From contig JBAYSY010000024.1 in NCBI GenBank assembly GCA_041675885.1, positions 1 through 45,335 of the forward strand: 45,335 bases of DNA, written 5' to 3'. Source of the DNA: JBAYSY01 sp041675885 (lineage in GTDB: Bacteria; Pseudomonadota; Alphaproteobacteria; Rhodobacterales; Rhodobacteraceae). Positions 9,369-18,047 of the stretch are shown in pieces (the first letter of the stretch is position 1; the number at the start of each line of letters is the position of its first letter). The notes under the pieces are model-generated. The model saw only the letters and a list, made by a program, of their open reading frames with translations. It made no database searches and had not been told where the DNA came from. Both the position numbers and the translations under genes were made by a program.

Positions 9369-10523
9369 CTATTCCCCGCCCTGTTCCCGCGTTCCGGCGA
9401 ACCACCCTGAAGGGTCCACCGGCTCCGCACCCTGTCTGATCTCGATATAAAGCGTTTCCGAGCCGCTCGCGCCAGTCCCGTTTCGCAGATCGTCCCAGAA
9501 CTCTTGCGCGCCCGGCTCCACGCCGCCCATCAGACCGAGGGGCGCGCCCCGCGCGACCACCTCTCCGACCTCACCGTAAACCGTCCCGAGCCCGGCCAGA
9601 ACCAGAAGATAGCCCGCGCCGGGTTCGAGTATCATCACATTTCCGTAGTCGAGCAGCGGGCCGCGATAGCGGATCGTGCCCGCCCAGGGCGCGCTGACCA
9701 GCGCATGGGGCCGGGTGGCGATCACCAGGCCGGGGCGGTGGATGCCCGCGGCGTCGGCTTCGCCCGCGCGGCGCAGCAGGGTGCCGAACACCGGCAGCGG
9801 CAGCCGCCCCTGCGCGCCCTCGAAGTCCAGCACGCTGTCGTCGCCCAGCGCCGCGTCGAGATCGGGGCGCAGCGCGAAGGTCAGGGTGTCGAGCGTGTCG
9901 ACATCCTCGACCAGCGCGCGCAGGGTCTCGGGGTCGTCGATGAAGCGGCGCGGCAGTTCGCCCCGGTCGGCGATGGCCTGCGACAGCGCGGTGCGGGCCA
10001 GCTGCGCGGCGGTAAGCCCGCGTTCCAGCGCCGCCGCCGCCGCCGCCTGGCTTTCGCGCAACGCCGCGACCTCCTGCAACTCGGCACGCAGCGTGTCGGC
10101 CTCGGCCTGGAGCGCGGGGGTGACCTCGGCCAGCATCATCCCCGACCGCGCGGTGCCCAGCGGTCCGGTGGGGTGCAACAGCAGCAGCGGCCCCGGATCG
10201 GCCCTGATCCCCGAAAGCACGCCCAGAAGCTGCGACACCCGCTCGCTCCGCGCCTCGAAGCGCATGGTCAGCGCGGTTTCGCGAATCGTCGCCTGCCGCA
10301 GCGCGTCGCGCAGCGCGGCCATGCCCTCCTCGTAGGCGAGGATGGTGCGGCTGAGCGCGGCCACCTGATCGCGGCCGCCGGTGGCGGATTCGAGCGCGGC
10401 GATGGCCCCGGCCAGCGCCCCGGCGGCGGCGCGGGCGCGTTCCGCCGGGCCGCCTTCGTCCGCCCGTCCGCCGGTCGCGAGCGCGGCAGTCAGGCAAAGG
10501 GCGAGGGCGGCGCGGCGGATCAT
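9369..10523 (-). CDS. envC: EnvC-like murein hydrolase activator (degenerate LytM)
   Basis: A 384-residue exported protein. It has an N-terminal signal peptide (AALALCLTAALATGGRA), long alanine-rich coiled coil over about residues 25-230, and a C-terminal M23/LytM domain. That domain (ATRPHALVSAPWAGTIRY ... PGAGYLLVLAGL) lacks the HxGxD and HxH zinc ligands. It should therefore be catalytically dead and act, like EnvC, by activating cell-wall amidases at the division site. Its ATG overlaps the gpmI stop by four bases. The assignment to the EnvC family is firm; the partner amidase is not in the window. Confidence 0.88.
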   Translation of the reverse strand: MIRRAALALCLTAALATGGRADEGGPAERARAAAGALAGAIAALESATGGRDQVAALSRTILAYEEGMAALRDALRQATIRETALTMRFEARSERVSQLLGVLSGIRADPGPLLLLHPTGPLGTARSGMMLAEVTPALQAEADTLRAELQEVAALRESQAAAAAALERGLTAAQLARTALSQAIADRGELPRRFIDDPETLRALVEDVDTLDTLTFALRPDLDAALGDDSVLDFEGAQGRLPLPVFGTLLRRAGEADAAGIHRPGLVIATRPHALVSAPWAGTIRYRGPLLDYGNVMILEPGAGYLLVLAGLGTVYGEVGEVVARGAPLGLMGGVEPGAQEFWDDLRNGTGASGSETLYIEIRQGAEPVDPSGWFAGTREQGGE

Positions 10524-12061
10524 CGCTCGATCAGGCTCCGGCCAATCAGACTCTGGCCGGTCATCTCGGGCGGCTGCGGCAGGCCCATCAGGGCAAGGAT
10601 CGTCGGCGCGATATCGGCAAGCCGCCCGTCGCGCAGCCGCGCGCCTGCCGGGCCGCCGATCAGCGCCACCGGCACCGGGTTCGTCGTATGCGCGGTATGC
10701 GGCCCGCCGGTGGCCGGGTCGGTCATCATCTCGCAGTTGCCGTGGTCGGCGGTCAGCAGCATCGCCCCCCCGGCGGCCTCCAGCGCGGGCAGGACGCGGG
10801 CAAGGCCCCGGTCCACCGCCTCGCAGGCGGCGATGGCGGCGGGCAGGCTGCCGGTATGGCCCACCATGTCGGGATTGGCGTAGTTGACCACGATCAGGTC
10901 GTAGCCCGCGCCGATCGCCGCCACCAGCCGGTCGGTCACCTCACCGGCCGCCATTTCCGGTTGCAGATCGTAGGTCGCGACCTTGGGCGAAGGGGCCATA
11001 TGGCGGTCCTCGCCGTCCTCCGGCGCCTCGCGGCCACCATTGAGGAAGAAGGTGACATGGGGGTATTTCTCGGTCTCGGCCAGTCGGAACTGCCGCAGCC
11101 CGTGCGCCGCGACCCATGCGCCCAGCGTGTTGACGATGGTCTGTTTGGGAAAGACGGCGGTCATGAAGCGGTCGTGCTCGGTGGAATAGTCCACCATGCC
11201 CAAGAGCGCCGCCCATTGCGGCCGGGGGCCGGTGGCGAAGGCGTCGAAGCCGGGCTGGCCGAGCGCCAGCAGGATCTCTCGCGCACGGTCGGCGCGGAAG
11301 TTGAGACAGAAGAAACCGTCGCCGTCCTTCGCGCCTTCGTAGCCCGCGATCACCGTGGGCTGGATGAACTCGTCGGTCTCGCCGCGCTGGCTGGCGGCAT
11401 CGACGGCGCGGGCCGGGTCGATGGCGCGCAGGCCCCCGGCCCGGACCATGGCGGCGAAGGCGCGCTCGACCCTGTCCCAGCGGTGGTCGCGGTCCATCGC
11501 CCAGTAGCGGCCGATCACGGTGGCGATGGTCGCGCCTTCGGGCAGGCCCTCGGCCAGTTCGCGGATGAAGGTGATGGCCGAGGTCGGCGCCACGTCGCGC
11601 CCGTCGGTGATGGCGTGGATCGCGACCGGCACGCCCGCCGCCGCGACCGCCCGGGCGGCGGCAAGGACATGCTGGATGTGGCCGTGGACGCCGCCGTCCG
11701 AGACCACGCCCATCAGATGCGCGGTGCCGCCCGAAGCTTGCAGGGCCGCGATGAAATCCCCCAGCGCCGGGTTTGCGGCGAAGCTGCCGTCCTCGATCGC
11801 GAGGTCGATCTGGCCGAGATCCATCGCCACCACCCGGCCCGCGCCGATATTGGTGTGCCCGACCTCGGAATTGCCCATCTGGCCGCTGGGCAGGCCCACG
11901 TCGGGGCCATGGGTGACCAGCCGCGCCGTGGGGCAGGTCGCCATCACCCGGTCGAAGGCCGGGGTCGCGGCCAGCGCCGGGGCGTTGGCGCTGCGGTCTG
12001 CCGACAGGCCCCAGCCGTCGAGGATGCACAGGACGACGGGGCGCGGGTGTGTCGGGGTCAT
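10520..12061 (-). CDS. gpmI: 2,3-bisphosphoglycerate-independent phosphoglycerate mutase
   Basis: A 513-residue Mn2+-dependent enzyme interconverting 3- and 2-phosphoglycerate. CILDGWGLS near the N-terminus and LPSGQMGNSEVGHTNIGAG carry metal ligands and the phosphorylated serine (S65). The C-terminal LLTADHGNCEMMTDP and PHTAHTTNPVP complete the alkaline-phosphatase-like metal site. The ATG at 12061 is chosen because the frame upstream lacks family sequence. It is the first gene of a tightly packed set with envC, ctpA and rppH; that glycolytic/cell-wall pairing is common in alphaproteobacteria. Confidence 0.96.
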   Translation of the reverse strand: MTPTHPRPVVLCILDGWGLSADRSANAPALAATPAFDRVMATCPTARLVTHGPDVGLPSGQMGNSEVGHTNIGAGRVVAMDLGQIDLAIEDGSFAANPALGDFIAALQASGGTAHLMGVVSDGGVHGHIQHVLAAARAVAAAGVPVAIHAITDGRDVAPTSAITFIRELAEGLPEGATIATVIGRYWAMDRDHRWDRVERAFAAMVRAGGLRAIDPARAVDAASQRGETDEFIQPTVIAGYEGAKDGDGFFCLNFRADRAREILLALGQPGFDAFATGPRPQWAALLGMVDYSTEHDRFMTAVFPKQTIVNTLGAWVAAHGLRQFRLAETEKYPHVTFFLNGGREAPEDGEDRHMAPSPKVATYDLQPEMAAGEVTDRLVAAIGAGYDLIVVNYANPDMVGHTGSLPAAIAACEAVDRGLARVLPALEAAGGAMLLTADHGNCEMMTDPATGGPHTAHTTNPVPVALIGGPAGARLRDGRLADIAPTILALMGLPQPPEMTGQSLIGRSLIER

Positions 12062-12325
12062 CGGGGCCTCGTCTGCTCGGATGCGCCCGGTTCTATGCCG
12101 TGGGGCGCGCGGAGGCAACGGGGGGTGCGGCAACAGGCCATGACACAGACACGACAGAGGGCAGCGGCCGACCGCGGGGGGCCGCTGCACCGATTGTGAT
12201 TGGCAGTTTATGGCGCCGGATACCCCTTGCTCAGGGCATGTCGCAACGTTGCAGGAGCGGCCGCCCGGGAGGCGGTCGGCCGCTGCCCGGCGGCGCTGGC
12301 GCGCCTTGATTCCGGGCAAGGGAGC
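12062..12325. other. Gap between hydrolase gene and gpmI
   Basis: No ORF. It should contain the end of the liv operon and the gpmI promoter. An inverted repeat GCGGCCG / CGGCCGC with a 13-base loop lies around 12259-12287. The same stretch has a GC-rich core (GCCGGGCAGCGGCC on the minus strand) also found behind pgi. Confidence 0.4.
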
Positions 12326-13084
12326 CTACAACCCCGCCGCGAACTCCGCGATCTCCCGCGCGAAGCGTTCCGGCTCCTCCAGATGCGGGCTGTGGCCCGA
12401 GTGCTCGAAGCACAGCATACGGGCGTCGGGAGCCTCGCGCGCCAGCCATGCGGCGGTTTCCGGCGGGTAGAGTCGGCTTTGCGCGCCGTGGATCGCCAGC
12501 ATCGGCACCGGCAGCCTGCGCACCGCCTCGCGCATATCGGCCTCGATCAGCGAGGCCCAGATTCCGGCCATCACCGCCGCGTCATTGGCCAGGATCCGCG
12601 CCTCCGCCTCGGCCCGCGTCATGCCGGGCGCGTCGCCGCCCCCGGCGAACATCCCCCCGGCGATCATCGCCGCCGCCTGCGGCCAGCAGTCGCGGAACCA
12701 GCCGACCTTGGCGCGCGCGCCCCCGGCACCCTGCCGCATCAGGCCCAAGGACCAATCCGGCCCGTTCAGCACCCAGGGACTCATGTCGAGGCTGACCATG
12801 CCCGCGACCCGCGCGTGCCCGAAGCGTTCCAGATAGCGCCAGGCCACCGTCGCCCCCATCGACCAGCCGACCAGCAGCACATCCCGCAGGTCGCTGTCGT
12901 CGAGCAGCGCCGCCACCGCCTCGGCGGAACGCTCGATCCCCGCCGGGCAGCCGCGCGCCGCGCCGTGGCCGGGTAGATCCGGCGCATGGCAGGCGAAGCC
13001 CTCGCCCAGCCGTGCCGCCGCGTCGGCGAACACGTCCCCCGCCATCGTCCAGCCGTGGAGGAAGACAACCGGCCGCACCGTCAA
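12326..13084 (-). CDS. Alpha/beta hydrolase, last gene of liv operon
   Basis: A 252-residue cytosolic alpha/beta-hydrolase-fold esterase or lactonase. VVFLHGWTMAG is the oxyanion-hole HG motif, LLVGWSMGATVAW carries the nucleophile serine in a GxSxG elbow, and FEHSGHSPHLEEPERF near the end holds the catalytic histidine. The frame stays open far upstream only as a shadow of livM. The true start is probably the TTG at 13084, overlapping the livM stop as TTGA, or the GTG at 13078. The tight coupling to an uptake operon suggests it processes the imported compound, such as an ester, amide or lactone. The substrate is unknown; BioH- and PcaD-like relatives are the nearest families. Confidence 0.85.
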   Translation of the reverse strand: MTVRPVVFLHGWTMAGDVFADAAARLGEGFACHAPDLPGHGAARGCPAGIERSAEAVAALLDDSDLRDVLLVGWSMGATVAWRYLERFGHARVAGMVSLDMSPWVLNGPDWSLGLMRQGAGGARAKVGWFRDCWPQAAAMIAGGMFAGGGDAPGMTRAEAEARILANDAAVMAGIWASLIEADMREAVRRLPVPMLAIHGAQSRLYPPETAAWLAREAPDARMLCFEHSGHSPHLEEPERFAREIAEFAAGL

Positions 13085-14142
13085 GCCCGGCCCCGGAGCC
13101 GCCCGACGACTCCCGTGGGGAAGAAGTAGACCGAGAGGATGAACAGCACGCCGAGCCACAACAGCCAGCGTTCCGGGCTGAGCAGGTCGGGGATCAGCGG
13201 CAGGCCGGACGTCGCCTCGGACGCCCGGCCCATCAGGTTCTGGAGGTAGTTCTGCGCCAGAATGACCAGCGTTGCCCCGATCACCGCGCCGTAGATCGTG
13301 CCCATGCCGCCGATCACCACCATCAGCAGGATGTCGATCATGATTTCCAGGGACAGGGTGGTGCCCGGCCCGACATAGCGCAGCCAGATCGCGAACAGCG
13401 CCCCCGCCAGCGCCGCCACCGCCGCCGACAGGCAGGTGGCCACGGTGCGGTAGAACACCACGCGGTAGCCCACCGCCTCGGCCCGGAAGGCGTTCTCGCG
13501 GATCGCCTGCAACACCCGGCCGAAGGGGGAGTTCACCACCCGCAGCAGCATCAGGAACAGCGCGAGACTGGCGAAGAACACCAGATAATAGTTGAGGATG
13601 CGCCCGGTGATGCGGGTGCCCAGCACAGGTTCCTCGAAGGGGCGGTAGGCGGGGGTGAGTTCGCGCGGGATCTGGATGTTCATCCCGTCCTCGCCGCCGG
13701 TCAGCCACGAAAGCTGCGACACCAGCACGGCCACCGCCGAAGCCACCGCGAGGGTGATCATGGCGAAGAAGATCGCCCGCACCCGCAAGCTGAACAGCGC
13801 GATCACGAAGGCGAGCACGACGGAAATCCCGGTCCCGGCCAGCGTCCCCAAGGCCAGCGCGTCCCAGCCCCGGCCCAGATGCACCGTGGCCAGCGCCACC
13901 CCGTAGGCGCCGAGACCGAAGAACATGGTATGGGCGAAGCTGACGATCCCGCCGTAGCCCAGGAGCAGGTCGTAGCTCGCCACCAGCACGATGAAGATGC
14001 AGATGCGCGCCGCGGTCTCCAGCGCCCGCGAGCCGGGGAAGATGAACGGCGCGAAGGCCAGCGCGAACAGCGCCATCAACAGGATCGCCCCGAGGATCGC
14101 CGAACGCGGCCCGTCGCCGGAAAGGAACAGCCTGACCATCAT
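13081..14142 (-). CDS. livM: Branched-chain amino acid-type ABC permease LivM
   Basis: A 353-residue inner-membrane permease of the LivM family, with about ten hydrophobic segments. The signatures are DLLLGYGGIVSFAHTMFFGLGAYG and the cytoplasmic EAA-like loop VNSPFGRVLQAIRENAFRAEAVGY, both typical of LivM. The ATG at 14142 overlaps the livH stop by four bases, so the two are co-translated. The frame is open another 213 codons upstream, but that is the livH region read out of phase. Confidence 0.93.
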   Translation of the reverse strand: MMVRLFLSGDGPRSAILGAILLMALFALAFAPFIFPGSRALETAARICIFIVLVASYDLLLGYGGIVSFAHTMFFGLGAYGVALATVHLGRGWDALALGTLAGTGISVVLAFVIALFSLRVRAIFFAMITLAVASAVAVLVSQLSWLTGGEDGMNIQIPRELTPAYRPFEEPVLGTRITGRILNYYLVFFASLALFLMLLRVVNSPFGRVLQAIRENAFRAEAVGYRVVFYRTVATCLSAAVAALAGALFAIWLRYVGPGTTLSLEIMIDILLMVVIGGMGTIYGAVIGATLVILAQNYLQNLMGRASEATSGLPLIPDLLSPERWLLWLGVLFILSVYFFPTGVVGRLRGRA

Positions 14143-15170
14143 TTCACCTTGATCACGGGCATCATGCCCTGCGGTCGCCACATCAGGATCGCCACCATCA
14201 GCCCGATGTTCGACACCAGCGCCAGCTTGGGTTCCAGAAAGGCGGTGTAGTTCTGCAACAGGCCCACCAGCAGCGCGCCGATGAAGGCCCCCTCGACCGA
14301 GCCGAGCCCGCCGATGATGACGACGATGAAGACGAGGATCATGATCTCGTTGCCCATATGGGCGGTGATCATCTCCTGATAGAGCGCCCACATCACGCCA
14401 CCCAGCCCCGCCAGCGCCGATCCGGCGACGAACACGCCGACGAACACCAGCCGCAGCCGGTAGCCCAGCGCCTGCACCATCTCGCCGTTTTCCACGCCCG
14501 CCCGGACGATCAGCCCGACCTTGGTGCTGCGCAGCACCCAGCGGATCGCCAGGAACACCGCAAGGCCGAAGCCCACGGCGACCAGCCGATATTTCTCCAA
14601 GGCCGCGCCGGCGAAGGTGACCGCGCCCTTGAACGCCTCGGGCCGGGCGATGAAGATCTCGTGCGGGCCCCAGATCACGTAGATCATCTGTTCGGCGACG
14701 ATCAGCCCACCCATGGTCACGAGGATCTGCTTGAGGTGCGCGCCGTAGACCGGCCGGACGATCACCCGCTCGAAGGCCCATCCCAGCCCGCCGGTGACCA
14801 GCATCGCCCCGATCACCGCGGCAATGAGCGCCAGCAGGTTGAGCATCAAGGACGGTGCGCCGGTGAGCGAAGACAGCATCAGCAGCACCGAGACCCCGAC
14901 GAAGGCCCCGAAGGAGATGAAGGCCCCGTGGCCGAAGTTGATCACATCCATCAGACCGAAGATCAGCGTCATGCCCGAGGCGATGACGAAGATCATCATC
15001 CCCATGGCGAGGCCGGAGACGGTCAGCGTCAGCCAGGACGACTGATAGGGGATCAGGAGCCAGCCCAGCAGCACCAGCGCGGGCACCAGAAGCGCGGGCA
15101 GCCAGGGTTCCAGCCGCACCATCAGCGGCAGCCGGGTCATGGTCGGGGTATGGTCGGGGGCCGCGGTCAT
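14139..15170 (-). CDS. livH: Branched-chain amino acid-type ABC permease LivH
   Basis: A 343-residue inner-membrane permease of the LivH family, partner of LivM. MTLIFGLMDVINFGHGAFI is the family signature, followed by the long set of membrane helices and the cytoplasmic loop WVLRSTKVGLIVRAGVENGE. VEGAFIGALLVGLLQNYTAF near the C-terminus is also typical. An unusually long N-terminal stretch (about 20 residues before the first helix) may be cytoplasmic. The start overlaps the livF stop as ATGA. Confidence 0.93.
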   Translation of the reverse strand: MTAAPDHTPTMTRLPLMVRLEPWLPALLVPALVLLGWLLIPYQSSWLTLTVSGLAMGMMIFVIASGMTLIFGLMDVINFGHGAFISFGAFVGVSVLLMLSSLTGAPSLMLNLLALIAAVIGAMLVTGGLGWAFERVIVRPVYGAHLKQILVTMGGLIVAEQMIYVIWGPHEIFIARPEAFKGAVTFAGAALEKYRLVAVGFGLAVFLAIRWVLRSTKVGLIVRAGVENGEMVQALGYRLRLVFVGVFVAGSALAGLGGVMWALYQEMITAHMGNEIMILVFIVVIIGGLGSVEGAFIGALLVGLLQNYTAFLEPKLALVSNIGLMVAILMWRPQGMMPVIKVK

Positions 15171-15907
15171 CGGGCGGTCTCCATGCTCAGGCCCATCAGG
15201 CGTTCCTGAAGGGCGGGGTCGGCGGCCAGTTCCGCCATGGCGCCGGCCCAGGTGATGCGGCCGTCGTCCATCACCGCCACCCGGTCACCGAGCGCGCGGG
15301 CAAGGGCGAAGTTCTGTTCCACCATCAGGATGGTCGCGCCCGCCGCCTTGAGTTCCCGCAGCGCGCGGGCCAGCGTCGAGACGATGGCGGGGGCGAGGCC
15401 CTTCGAGGGTTCGTCGATCAGGTAGAGCGCGCGTTCCTCGACCATCGCCCGCGCAGTCGCCAGCATCTGCTTCTGCCCACCGGAGAGGTTGCCCGCGGGC
15501 ATCTTCCAGAAGGTGCGCAAGGGCGGGAACACGCCCAGCAGCCAGTCGAGCCTTTCGCGGTCGAACGGGCCGGAGGCGGCGGCGAGGATCATGTTCTCCT
15601 CGACCGTCAGGTTGGCGAAGATGCCCATGTCCTCGGGCACGATCGCCACGCCCTTGCGGGCGATCGCCGCCGGGGCCAGCCCGGCGATATCGGCGCCGTC
15701 GAGCAGGATGCGCCCCTCGCGCGGCTTCCACAGCCCCATGATGGTGCGCAGGGTGGTGGTCTTGCCCGCACCGTTGCGGCCCAGAAGCATGGTCACCTGC
15801 CCGCGCGGCACGGTCAGATCGACCCCGTGCAGGATGTGATACTGGGCGATGTCGGTCTTCACGCCCTCAAGCGTCAGGAACGGGTCAGGCATCAACGGGT
15901 CAGGCAT
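15167..15907 (-). CDS. livF: ABC transporter ATP-binding protein LivF
   Basis: A 246-residue ATPase of the LivF family. Walker A GRNGAGKT lies at residues 43-50, the ABC signature is LSGGQKQMLATARAM, Walker B is LYLIDEPSKGLAP, and the H-loop region is replaced by the LivF form MVEQNF. It is one of the two ATPases that power the livHM permease. The ATG at 15907 overlaps livG by eight bases; a second ATG at 15892 is a possible start. Confidence 0.95.
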   Translation of the reverse strand: MPDPLMPDPFLTLEGVKTDIAQYHILHGVDLTVPRGQVTMLLGRNGAGKTTTLRTIMGLWKPREGRILLDGADIAGLAPAAIARKGVAIVPEDMGIFANLTVEENMILAAASGPFDRERLDWLLGVFPPLRTFWKMPAGNLSGGQKQMLATARAMVEERALYLIDEPSKGLAPAIVSTLARALRELKAAGATILMVEQNFALARALGDRVAVMDDGRITWAGAMAELAADPALQERLMGLSMETAR

Positions 15908-16667
15908 CGGCGATTTCCTTGCCCATGTAGGCTTCCTGCACGATGGCCGAGGCCATGACCTCGGCGGGCGGGCCGTCCGCGACCAGCGCGCCGTTGTGCA
16001 GCACCACGATCCGGTCGGCGAGGGACCGGATCACGTCCATCTTGTGCTCGACCAGGAGCACGGTGGCGGCGGGGTCGGCCTTGATCTCGGCAATGAGGTC
16101 GAGGATCACCGGGGCCTCATCCACAGACATCCCCGCCGTGGGCTCGTCGAACATGAAGACCCTGGGTTCGAGCGCGATCATCAGCGCGACCTCCAGCTTG
16201 CGCTGGTCGCCATGCGACAGCGCCGAGACCGCCAGGTGCGCCTGCGGCCCCAGCCGCACCCGGTCCAGCACCGCCTCGGCCGCCTCGGTCAGGTCGCGAT
16301 GCGAGGCCGCCACCGACCACAGGTTGAAGCCGCGCCCGCGCCGGGCCTGCACCACGAGGCGGACGTTCTCCAGCACCGAAAGGCCGGGGAACAGGTTCGT
16401 AAGCTGGAACGCCCGCCCCAACCCGCGCCGGGTGCGCGCGGCGACCGACAGCCGGGTGATGTCCTGGCCCTCCAGCAGGACGCTGCCCGCGCTGGCGGCG
16501 ATCTGGCCCGAGATCAGGTTGAACCAGGTGGTCTTGCCGGCGCCGTTCGGGCCGACGATAGCGGTCAGTTCGCCGGGGCGGAAGGCACAGGTGACGCCAT
16601 CAACCGCGACATGGCCGCCGAAGCGCACGGTCAGGCCGCGCGTTTCCAGCGAGGGTCCGGGTGTCAT
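15900..16667 (-). CDS. livG: ABC transporter ATP-binding protein LivG
   Basis: A 255-residue ATPase of the LivG family. Walker A GPNGAGKTT lies at residues 39-47. The signature here is ALSHGDQRKLEVALMI rather than LSGGQ, typical for the urea/branched-chain LivG group. Walker B is VFMFDEPTAGMS and the H-loop LLVEHKMDV. I use the ATG at 16667; a TTG at 16685 would add six residues. It lies 51 bases downstream of the binding-protein gene. Confidence 0.94.
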   Translation of the reverse strand: MTPGPSLETRGLTVRFGGHVAVDGVTCAFRPGELTAIVGPNGAGKTTWFNLISGQIAASAGSVLLEGQDITRLSVAARTRRGLGRAFQLTNLFPGLSVLENVRLVVQARRGRGFNLWSVAASHRDLTEAAEAVLDRVRLGPQAHLAVSALSHGDQRKLEVALMIALEPRVFMFDEPTAGMSVDEAPVILDLIAEIKADPAATVLLVEHKMDVIRSLADRIVVLHNGALVADGPPAEVMASAIVQEAYMGKEIADA

Positions 16668-16718
16668 GGGGGGGTCCGTTTGCAAAGGGGGGGCGGACCA
16701 GCCGCCCCCGATTTCGGG

Positions 16719-17894
16719 TCACTGGTTGCGGATCGGGATATCCATGTCGTCGATGCCGATCTCGCGCACCAGATCGGGGATGCCCCATTCCACGCCATCC
16801 TCGACGCGGATCTTGAAGTGATACATCGCTTGCAGCGCCTGATGGTCGTCGGCGCGGAAGCGCATGGTGCCCTTCGGCGTCTCCCATTCCATGCCCTTCA
16901 TGGTCTCGATCAGCGCCTCGGTGTCGGTGCCGCCCGCGCGCCGGATCGCCTCGACCGCCGCGAGGCCCGCCGACATGCCGCCCGCGGTGAAGAAGTCGGG
17001 GGGCGTGCCGAAGCGGGCGAAGTGCTGTTCCACCAGCCAGTCGTTTACCGGGTTCTGCGGGATTTCGTAGTAATAATAGGTCGCCCCCTCCATGCCGGGG
17101 AACTCCCTGTAAGCCTTCATCGCCTCAAGGATATTGCCGCCCGAGGCCAGTTCGATGCCGAAGCGCGACGGGTCCATCGACTGGATCCGGCTCAGCGGGC
17201 TGACGCCGCCCGCCCAGATCACGTAGATCTTCTTCTCGCCCTCGACATCGGCCATCGCGTTGAAGATGCGCTCGGCGAAGGGGGTGAAGTCGGTGGCGTC
17301 CATGGGGGCGTATTCCTCATGCACGATCTCGGCCGGGGTATTGGCCAGCGCGTCGCGGAACGCCGCCACCCCGTCACGGCCGAAGGCGTAGTCCTGCGCC
17401 AGCGTGGCGATCTTCACCCCCTCGCGGCCCAGCGCCACCGCGTTCGACACCGCATCCTGCGAGGAGTTGCGCCCGGTGCGGAAGATGTAGCGGTTCCACG
17501 CCTCGCCGGTGATGGAATCGGCAACGGCGGGTTCCACGATCAGGATGCGCTCGTATTCCTCGGCCACCGGCAGCATGGCCAGCGCCACGCCCGAGCCGAT
17601 CGGCCCGATCGCCAGATGCGCGTCGTCGTCGCCGAAGGCTTCGGCCAGCAGGGCGCGGCCCACGTCGGGGCGAAGCTGGCTGTCCTTCTCGATCACCACG
17701 ATCTTGCGGCCGTCGATCTCCATCGTGCCGTCCGTCGCGTATTCGAGCCCCATCATCAGCCCGTCATGCGACTGCTTGGCATAGGCTTCCAGCGCGCCGG
17801 TCTTGTCATAGACATGGGCGATGCGGATTTCCGCCACCGCCGGGGCCGCGAAAGCGGCAAACGCCGCCACGGCGGCGGCAAGGTTCAGTTTCAT
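16719..17894 (-). CDS. Periplasmic substrate-binding protein, LivJ/LivK family
   Basis: A 391-residue exported solute-binding protein (Peripla_BP_6 fold) that feeds the LivHMGF transporter. The signal peptide is about residues 1-21, with a cleavage site after AVA. IRIAHVYDKTGALEAYAKQSH, AIGPIGSGVALAMLPVAEEY and AQDYAFGRDG follow in the family's order. The last fits short-chain amide, urea or branched amino acid binders, but the ligand is not readable from the sequence. It is the first gene of the operon, with a good promoter candidate upstream. Confidence 0.92.
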   Translation of the reverse strand: MKLNLAAAVAAFAAFAAPAVAEIRIAHVYDKTGALEAYAKQSHDGLMMGLEYATDGTMEIDGRKIVVIEKDSQLRPDVGRALLAEAFGDDDAHLAIGPIGSGVALAMLPVAEEYERILIVEPAVADSITGEAWNRYIFRTGRNSSQDAVSNAVALGREGVKIATLAQDYAFGRDGVAAFRDALANTPAEIVHEEYAPMDATDFTPFAERIFNAMADVEGEKKIYVIWAGGVSPLSRIQSMDPSRFGIELASGGNILEAMKAYREFPGMEGATYYYYEIPQNPVNDWLVEQHFARFGTPPDFFTAGGMSAGLAAVEAIRRAGGTDTEALIETMKGMEWETPKGTMRFRADDHQALQAMYHFKIRVEDGVEWGIPDLVREIGIDDMDIPIRNQ

Positions 17895-17938
17895 GCGATC
17901 CTCCCTGACAACATGACGTATGATTCATGTTTCAGGTA

Positions 17939-17967
17939 TTGCTAATGCGAAAGCCGATTCGTGTCAA
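17939..17967 (-). promoter_or_regulatory. Candidate sigma-70 promoter of the liv operon
   Basis: On the minus strand a perfect TTGACA (17967-17962) is followed after 17 bases by TAGCAA (17944-17939), 45-50 bases ahead of the binding-protein ATG. A nine-base palindrome ATGAATCAT lies between it and the gene. The -10 is weak. Seen directly; activity inferred. Confidence 0.5.
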
Positions 17968-17987
17968 CAACCGAGATTGCGCGACAG

Positions 17988-18005
17988 GGGCAGCGGCCGC
18001 TGCCC
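17988..18005 (-). terminator. Perfect 18-bp palindrome behind pgi
   Basis: GGGCAGCGGCCGCTGCCC is fully self-complementary and lies about 43 bases past the pgi stop. It could form a hairpin terminator without a U run, or be a cruciform or binding site. A related sequence lies behind the alpha/beta hydrolase gene. Confidence 0.4.
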
Positions 18006-18047
18006 GGCAGCGCCGAGGGCCTTGTTCCGTGCGGGAGAACGGGGGGA

